From Byssothecium circinans (lineage: Eukaryota > Ascomycota > Dothideomycetes > Pleosporales > Massarinaceae), in the NCBI GenBank assembly GCA_010015675.1, contig ML976980.1, positions 65,196 through 129,195 on the forward strand: 64,000 bases of DNA, read 5' to 3'. The position numbers and the translations under genes are program-made. Below the pieces are notes generated by a model that saw only the letters and a program-made list of their open reading frames with translations, was not told where the DNA came from and ran no database searches. Every line of letters begins with the position of its first letter. Within the stretch, counting starts at the first letter, position 1. Shown piece after piece: positions 57,721 through 64,000 of the stretch.

Positions 57721-59384
57721 TCAATATATCGATCCAGCCCTCGTGGTGTCCACAAAAACCCAGCCAGGTTCCTCATCTCCGTATGATTCCCAGACCAAAA
57801 TTTCTTCGTCAGAGAACCTCGAATCCCCTTCTTCACCAGGTACCTGAACATAAGTGCATGGTCAGTAAAGCTCATCTAGAGGGCCAGTAACGTGCCGGCT
57901 CGTGACTTGCTAGGATGACAAGCCACTTCAGTTGGTTCATAATGTACGGTGTGGTCAACGTACCGAAGAAAACTCCACACCCAACTCCGCAAATTGCTTT
58001 TTGATTCCCTCGACCGAAGGTGGGTAATGTCCAAACCACGGATGCCATTCGGCCACCGTTACACTCTTCAGGTCGGGTAATTGACCCGTACGCCTACGCT
58101 CAATAATGCCGTATAAGTTGCGGTCAAAGTCGGCCGCGTGGTTGTCCAAGTTCTGAGCACTCTGGGTATCGTAGTACTCGCTCGCATATTGGGTATCGTA
58201 GTACTCCCTCGCATATTGGGCCACAAGTGTTAATTCCTGGAGCCCTTGAGGAAGAACGTCGGAAAATTGAGGTCCATTGGCTGGTCGGAAGTGCATAATA
58301 CAGCACTCAACCAGACGAAGATTGGCAGAGTGACAGAGTGGCGTGAGTAAAGCGTATATATCATTACCCGGACCACCGGAACTCAAGGTATCATCCCACA
58401 CTCGAAGTGTGGCCAAGGAATGATGATATTTCGACAGTTGTTTCCCTAGCTGGATGTAGTTGAACTCTTCTCTTTGTGAATTGTCAAGGTCGGGCATATC
58501 GTTCTCCATATGCTCATAAGTGAACGACTTCAAGTCAGGCAGAACAGCAAATAGAGCCCACAAGTCTTGGAGGCCAATAAATGATTCCCAAAAATGAAGG
58601 TACTCAATTTTGGATCCCTTGTTCTCAAGCAGAGAGGCGAAAGACAGCCGTGGATAATCCACTTCCCACTCGAACATTCTTCCTAGCTGGTGACGCACGT
58701 AGACGACTTGCGTAAGATCCAGTGTGCGCAGAGAGGGGAGAATGAAGAGAGCTGCGACGTTCTCAAGCCGCATCGGACCTTGAATGAATGCCTCCGTTAA
58801 GTTTGAAAATGCATGCGGAGTAGCTTGCAATATGGGTCTGAACCAATATACGTGATCGTCCCATCCGTACGTTCCGGATACTCTCAGTCGTTCCAGTTTC
58901 TCGGAAAACATTAGGAGAGCGCTCAAAATATGCTCAGCATTCAGTAGAAAGGGCCCTTGAAGCTTGTCAGCTAATTGCTTGGCGTAGAATCCTTCGGATT
59001 TTAGCTTTTGAATGATCAGAGAATCGGGCTTTGGGTCCAGTCCTCGTTGATGTCGGCGAATAGGATCTGAATCATCGACCCACGACACATTCTTCAAATG
59101 TTGTGATAGGTCCGGGCGTGTGACGAAGGTCCTCAACAGAAGTGTCGGATACCTGGAGTAGGAATTAGGGGATTAGCCAACCCCTTTCAGGTCGGTAAAA
59201 GACATCCAAGGAGCCCTCATACGTACCCCTGGCTGAGAGTGAATTGAGAGTACAGGGTTTTCTCAGAGATGGATTGTAGACGACGACTCGTAAGGTTGAG
59301 ATTTCGGAGGGCACGAGAATCTGGAATGTACCCAATAATGGTGAGGAGTAATTCGTCCGGCAGGCCTTCAAGGCTCGCAGACAT
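57721..59384 (-). CDS. F-box protein with LRR-like C-terminal domain
   Basis: Exons 59384-59227, 59152-57964 and 57843-57721 give 489 aa. The F-box is at residues about 6-50 (LEGLPDELLLTIIGYIPDSR, LRNLNLTSRRLQSISEKTLY). A long domain of irregular leucine-rich repeats follows (LRTLDLTQVV, LPDLKSFTYEH, LATLRVWDD, LQELTLVAQ). The last exon, joined by a 120-bp intron with GTACGT donor and ATGTTCAG acceptor, encodes VPGEEGDSRFSDEEILVWES and ends TTRAGSIY. Without it the frame would stop at 57955. Such proteins recruit substrates to SCF ubiquitin ligases. A 27-bp duplication adds one nine-residue repeat. Confidence 0.78.
58164..58217. repeat. 27-bp in-frame tandem duplication inside the F-box gene
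   Basis: Two adjacent 27-bp units (58164-58190, 58191-58217) differ at one base. In the protein they read YAREYYDTQ and YASEYYDTQ, so length stays in frame. A recent slippage duplication. Confidence 0.85.
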
Positions 59385-59976
59385 GTCTGCTGTCTGCAAT
59401 CAAAAGTGTTGGAACTGAACCAGAAGGCCAGCTCTTCAAACGAGCGAGGAGAGTTGCGATAGGCGAAGTGGGAAATGGAGCTTGTTGTGGAATCTGAATG
59501 GCGAAATACAAATCAATTCGAGAAGCCGTTCTAGCACTGTTTAGGCTAGCGCGCCATCTCGTCAGCAACCACAAATCTCAGGTCAGCTGGCTGTCACATC
59601 TCAGGACTCAAATCTTTTAAGAGACGGTCGATGGCAACAATCACAATCACATCACGCATCTAGCAATGGAATAGTTTCGCCCAGGATTTTGACATTGATT
59701 GGATGTTAGACTAAGGCGACATTTCTTGAGATGTTCTCAGAGATAAAACAAACTTTCCATAGACCGGCCTGACCCAAGACCCAGCCGATAGAGACTCCGA
59801 TTCACTTTTCCGACCCTATGATATGACGATTAAGTAAACCAAAGCCTAAATATCTAACGAGCATGACGAAGGGATAGGCAACGCCAAAGTTCCGTACACA
59901 AACGGTATTCGGCAGCTAGATCATGATGTGTTCATGCCGTAGCCTGGATCACGCGCATGCCAGCCGGAGCAGCCAT
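59385..59976. other. Intergenic region, no gene seen
   Basis: Promoter side of the F-box gene and 3' side of the RRM gene. No other supported feature. Confidence 0.5.
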
Positions 59977-61242
59977 CTAAGCCGCAACCGGAGCAGCAGC
60001 GGGTGTCTCAGTCTCAGCAGGGGCAGCCTCGGTGGTAGGGGCAGCGGCAGCCTCCTCGCCCTCAGCGGGGGCATCGGGGTGGTCGTCCTCCTTTCCGGGC
60101 GAGTCGATGGCGACCTTGACGGCGATCTCGCGGCCCTCGATCTCCTTGCCGTTCATCTCCTCGCAAGCCTTCTGCTGGAGTTCCTCAGAGCCGAGGGTGA
60201 CGAAACCGAAACCACGACCCTTGCGAGGCTCGCCACGGGCCTGGAGTTTCTTGACCATGAAGCGAGGGATGGGGCGGAGGGCGATCTTAGCGGTGGTGGG
60301 GGAGTAGTCCTTGAAGATCTCCAAGAGCTGTGAGAGAGTTAGCAGACGATTATAGGAGGGAAACGACGCTGGCACGAACCTTGTCTTCCTTCAGGTCATA
60401 CGGGAGGTTGGCAACCATGACCTTGGTCTTGGAGGGGACACCGTCCTCGGGAGGACCGCGCTGCTTGCGCTCGCGAGGCTCACGAGGAGCCTGCTTCTTA
60501 TCAGATCCCTTTTCAACAGTGAGTGCCTCGTTCGTAGTCTCGGTCAAAGGAATGACTTGGCCGGGTACATTTGTGGGAGCGCTGTCAGCGGGGGCAGCAT
60601 CGACGAGCTCGACCTGGTCGGCGGCCTCGGCACCGTCGGCATTCTGCGTGTCGTTAGCTAGGCTTCAATGTGCTGTGCAAATGGTGGACTTACAGCACGG
60701 CCGCCACGGCCCTGGCGGGCACCACGTCCACGGCCACGACCGCGTCCACGGGTGGAAGCACGGCGGCGGGTCTCGTTGGCGCCTTCAGCACCGCTGCCGG
60801 CACCCTCAGCGTGGGCCTCGGGAGTACGGGCGAGCTGGATGGAGACCTTGCGCTCCAGAATTGCTTTGCCGTTGAGCTCAGCGATGGCGCGCTCGGCCTC
60901 GGTGGGGGTGGAGAGGGCAACGAAGGCATAGCCGACGGGGCGGGAGGTACGAGGGTTGGTGGGGATGGTGACGGACTCGCTGGTCGCATGTTAGCTGGAG
61001 GGCCAGATGGCGTCTGCTGCGTCTACGTACACAAGGTAGTCCTTGAAGAAGTCCTTCAGCTCCCCCTCGGTGGTCGCATACGCGAGGTTTCCAATGTAGA
61101 GTCGCCTACCCTCGGCGGCGCTGGCAAGGACAGCCTCGTTCTCGGCTGCCGTGGGCTGCGTGGAGCCAGCGGTCTCGGTGGTGGTGTTGTCGAGGGAGGT
61201 GGTGGCCATCTGGGCGGTGACACTGTCGACAGATGCGGACAT
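59977..61242 (-). CDS. RNA-binding protein with two RRMs and an RGG-type linker
   Basis: Exons 61242-61031, 60979-60694, 60643-60380 and 60327-59977 give 370 aa. The first RRM (about residues 45-125) has RNP2 LYIGNLAYAT and RNP1-like RPVGYAFVAL. The linker is an Arg/Gly tract (RGRGRGRGRGARQGRGGRA). The second RRM (about 220-320) has VMVANLPYDL and KGRGFGFVTL. The C-terminus is Ala/Glu/Thr-rich. Intron 1 uses a GTACGT donor and intron 3 a GTTCGT donor. Known ascomycete relatives are single-stranded-RNA binding RNP-domain proteins of uncertain role. The Arg/Gly stretch suggests methylation and RNA granule association. Confidence 0.88.
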
Positions 61243-62060
61243 GTTTGCTGAAGTTTTGGATTGATGACACGAAGATCGAGCGTGCTAGTGGTTGAGGAAA
61301 CTTGGAGTCCTGGTTAACCTAGGCAAAAGGTTGACCGTGAACAGTTGTAGTTTGTGGGTGATGGGGATTGTCGAACCGCCTGGAGTGGTGGAACTTGATT
61401 GACGAGAGGGGGGTGGGTAGCTACGAGCCCGGAACGTGAGAGAGAAGCTTTGGAATAGAGGGGGTTGATCTGCTGAAGTTGTCTGTTGGGTGGGAAAAGG
61501 AGGGCAGGCGCGGAGCTCAAATATTATTCTGGAGGCTCGACTCACGGACCAACGCTTGCCCGATTAGGCCTAGTAGGGAAGGTTCGACATCGCGGCCCCC
61601 GGCCAGTGGCCCAGTGAGATTACCATGCCATGTCACCGCCACAGAAAAGGGGTGACGCCATACGGCAATCGGTCTGCAGGTAAAGGTGCCTTAGACTTCA
61701 CCTGAATATCTATACAGTGCATGTGGGCCCGTATGTGCGGCACCGTCGCTCTGGTAGGTGAGTTACATAAGCGAGAGATAGCCGAACGCCACACAATCAT
61801 GCCTGCCGCGCCGTCTGTTTGTTCAGCAGGAGCGACAGAAGGCGGTTTCCTCTTTTACCATGCTATTTCCTTCCACGGACGCTAGACGCCAGACGCCAGA
61901 CGTCGGTAGGCGCCGGCAGACGAGCAAGTGGATCCGCCGAATTTCGGATATGCCCCGGTAGCGGCTTGTATCATTACACTTGCTCACCCAGCAGACTAGA
62001 ATAGGCAGCACACTACATCTCATATCTTGTATCTTATTCTTCACATATTATACATCTGCC
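61243..62060. promoter_or_regulatory. Bidirectional promoter of the RRM gene and TAH18
   Basis: Start codons are 818 bp apart and divergent. Several direct GACGCCAGACGCCAGACG repeats lie near 61878-61905, before TAH18. A long 5' leader for either gene is possible. No factor is named. Confidence 0.45.
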
Positions 62061-64000
62061 ATGACAACACGCCGCGCTCTGGTTGTCTACGGCTCCGAGA
62101 CGGGGAATGCGCAGGACGTGGCTGAAGAGCTGGGAAGGATCGCCGAACGCCTGCGGTTTGACACCGAAGTGGCCGAGTTGAACGCCATCAGCCCTGTATG
62201 TCAAGAGCATCCGCGCCGTTTGCACTGTGTTTGACATATTGTAGAAGCAACTGCTGCAACACTCGGTAGTGCTGATTGCCATCTCCACGACCGGCCAGGG
62301 CGAGCTGCCTGCCAATACACAGACCTTTTGGAAGGCACTGAGAAGCACTAAACTAATACCGGGTTGCCTGCAGCAGGTCAAGTTTGCGTCGTTTGGGCTT
62401 GGAGATACCTCTTATCCGAAGTGAGTAGAGAGTAGGCAGTGAGAATAGGCTCTGACCACACTAGATTTAATTGGGCACATCGGAAACTCTACAATCGGCT
62501 GGTCGGGCTAGGAGCACATCCAATATGTGATCGAGGAGAGTCTGATGAGCAGCACCCCGAAGGGTATGCCATTCTTTTTGCTCGCCTCTTTACAACACAT
62601 CTCTCCCCTCTTCTACACTATCATCATTCATCCATGTCTTCTATCATGCAAACCTCTGTAACCTTTCCACCACTAACCCGATTCCTACCTCAGAGTCGAC
62701 GGCACATTTCTTCCATGGTCCACCACCCTTCAACATCGTCTCCTTGAAGAGTACCCTCTACCAGAGGGCGTCGAGCCGATACCGGACAACGTCCTCCTAG
62801 ACCCGAAATGGCTTCTAGACTTTGCTGATGGCGCTCAACAGCCACAAGAATCCAGTCAGGACACCATCAGTCCTTCGAAAGTACAAAATGGTGATGTTGA
62901 AGTGCTACCCCCGGACGTCCTCCTTGACATACCAGGAGGCCTGACCGCGAAGATTGCCTCAAATGAACGCTTAACTCCAACAACCCACTGGCAAGATGTC
63001 CGTCATCTCACTCTCGATATTGAAGGCCACCACTCCTACGCCCCCGGGGACGTGCTTACGATATACCCGAAAAACTTCCCCGTCGACGTCAACGAATTCC
63101 TGTCCGTCATGAACTGGACATCCACAGCCGACGCGCCCCTCGAATTTGTTCCATCATCGCCCTCAGTCCCCACATCATCCCGACTTCCAAGCCCACACCT
63201 CCCGCCATCTTCTACCATCACACTACGCACGCTTTTGACCAACCACCTCGACATAATGTCCATTCCGCGCCGCTCCTTCTTCGCACACCTCGCACACTTC
63301 ACGACTGACGAATTCCAACGAGACCGCCTCATCGAATTCACGAATCCTGAATACATCGATGAACTTTACGACTACACAACACGACCTCGACGGAGTATCC
63401 TTGAAGTGCTGCAAGAATTTGAGACGGTGAAGATACCCTGGCATCGAATCTGCAGTATCATCCCCGCAATCCGTGGTCGTCAGTTCAGCATAGCTAGTGC
63501 GATGATACCAACCCCACTAAATAAATCTCCAGACGAAGCAGCAAGGACGAAAGTTGAGCTTCTGATCGCGATAGTCAAATACCGCACAGTCATCAAGAAG
63601 ATACGACAAGGCGTTTGCACACGCTACATTGATACTCTCAAACCGGGTCAGGCCATTACCGTCACGCTTTCAAAGGGCGGACTAGGTGTTACGAAAAAAG
63701 AAATAGGGAGACCAGTTGTTATGGTAGGCCCAGGGACTGGCGTAGCGCCTATGCGGGCGTTGACGTACCAGCGAAAGCTCTGGCGCGAAGAGATACAGGA
63801 TCAAGACTTGCCGAGGGATATACTATTCTTTGGGTGTCGGAACGCTGATTCGGACTTCTTCTTCAGGGGAGAGTGGGAGAAGTTGAAGAAGGATGGTGTG
63901 CCGCTGGATGTCTTTGCTGCGTTTTCGAGGGATCAGGTTAGTCTCCACCTTCTCTTTATATTCGTTTTAAGAGTGTGTTGACCCTTTCGTCAGAGACAGA
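62061..64000 (+). CDS. TAH18: NADPH-dependent diflavin oxidoreductase (Tah18/NDOR1), 3' end cut by window
   Basis: Exons 62061-62195, 62245-62420, 62465-62563, 62694-63936 and from 63994 onward. The FMN-binding flavodoxin domain starts with VVYGSETGNAQDVAEELGR (residues 8-26) and continues through FGLGDTSYP. The FAD domain has GDVLTIYPKN and RGRQFSIASAM (about residue 398). The NADPH domain shows MVGPGTGVAPMRALTYQ and FFGCRNADSDFFF. Tah18 passes electrons from NADPH to Dre2 in cytosolic Fe-S protein assembly. The predicted last visible intron (63937-63993) joins RDQ to RQ, matching the family. The final about 90-120 residues lie beyond the window. Confidence 0.93.

Noticed and set aside
57862..57864. 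In-frame TGA interpreted as a relic gene
   Set aside because: A better model places it in an intron of the F-box gene, with good donor, branch and acceptor.

Overview
The window is nuclear DNA of a filamentous ascomycete (Pezizomycotina). Protein genes are split by short GT-AG introns, mostly 46-60 bp, with CTAAC/CTGAC-like branch sites. A dispersed 5S rRNA gene sits between protein genes. The gene set includes an AA9 lytic polysaccharide monooxygenase, small cysteine-rich secreted proteins, a 2EXR-type protein, an F-box protein, DUF6536 and a CBM21-type PP1 subunit. I lean towards Dothideomycetes, but this is a guess and the sequence does not prove it. There is no operon, CRISPR array or bacterial replicon, and I saw no tRNA.

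Left part, 1-10 kb, looks accessory and decayed. It holds a 130-bp tandem repeat, a three-exon 2EXR-like gene, a decayed integrase zinc-binding-type ORF, two tandem genes resembling the Tse2-type ADP-ribosyltransferase toxin fold with matching intron positions, a decayed PD-(D/E)XK-like ORF, an intact AA9 LPMO and a heavily broken amino-acid permease.

Middle left, 10-24 kb: mitochondrial beta-ketoacyl-ACP synthase; a NiCoT nickel/cobalt permease with a probable GC-AG intron; two paralogous 8-cysteine secreted proteins; GAR transformylase (purine synthesis); 5S rRNA; a DUF6536 membrane-protein gene with two lesions; and a PAN/apple-like membrane protein with a 1-bp frameshift.

Core block, 24-39 kb: Vms1 (ribosome quality control), Pds5 (cohesin) divergent from Tti1 (Tel2-Tti1-Tti2 complex), mitochondrial BolA3 (Fe-S assembly), and a Thr/Pro-rich secreted protein.

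Region 39.1-47.6 kb has no gene I can support. It is followed by a pyrimidine-rich leader and a glycogen-targeting PP1 regulatory subunit (48.3-50.6 kb), then an EBP-type sterol isomerase with unusually long introns. A gene-poor stretch follows with two small convergent genes and a 31-bp palindrome. The right end holds a three-exon F-box protein, a two-RRM RGG-box protein, and the 5' part of the diflavin reductase Tah18/Ndor1, which is cut by the window end.

Exon coordinates were assigned by reading splice signals and checking phase. In each multi-exon gene the exon sum is a multiple of three unless stated otherwise. Gene names rest on recognised family motifs, because no database search was possible.
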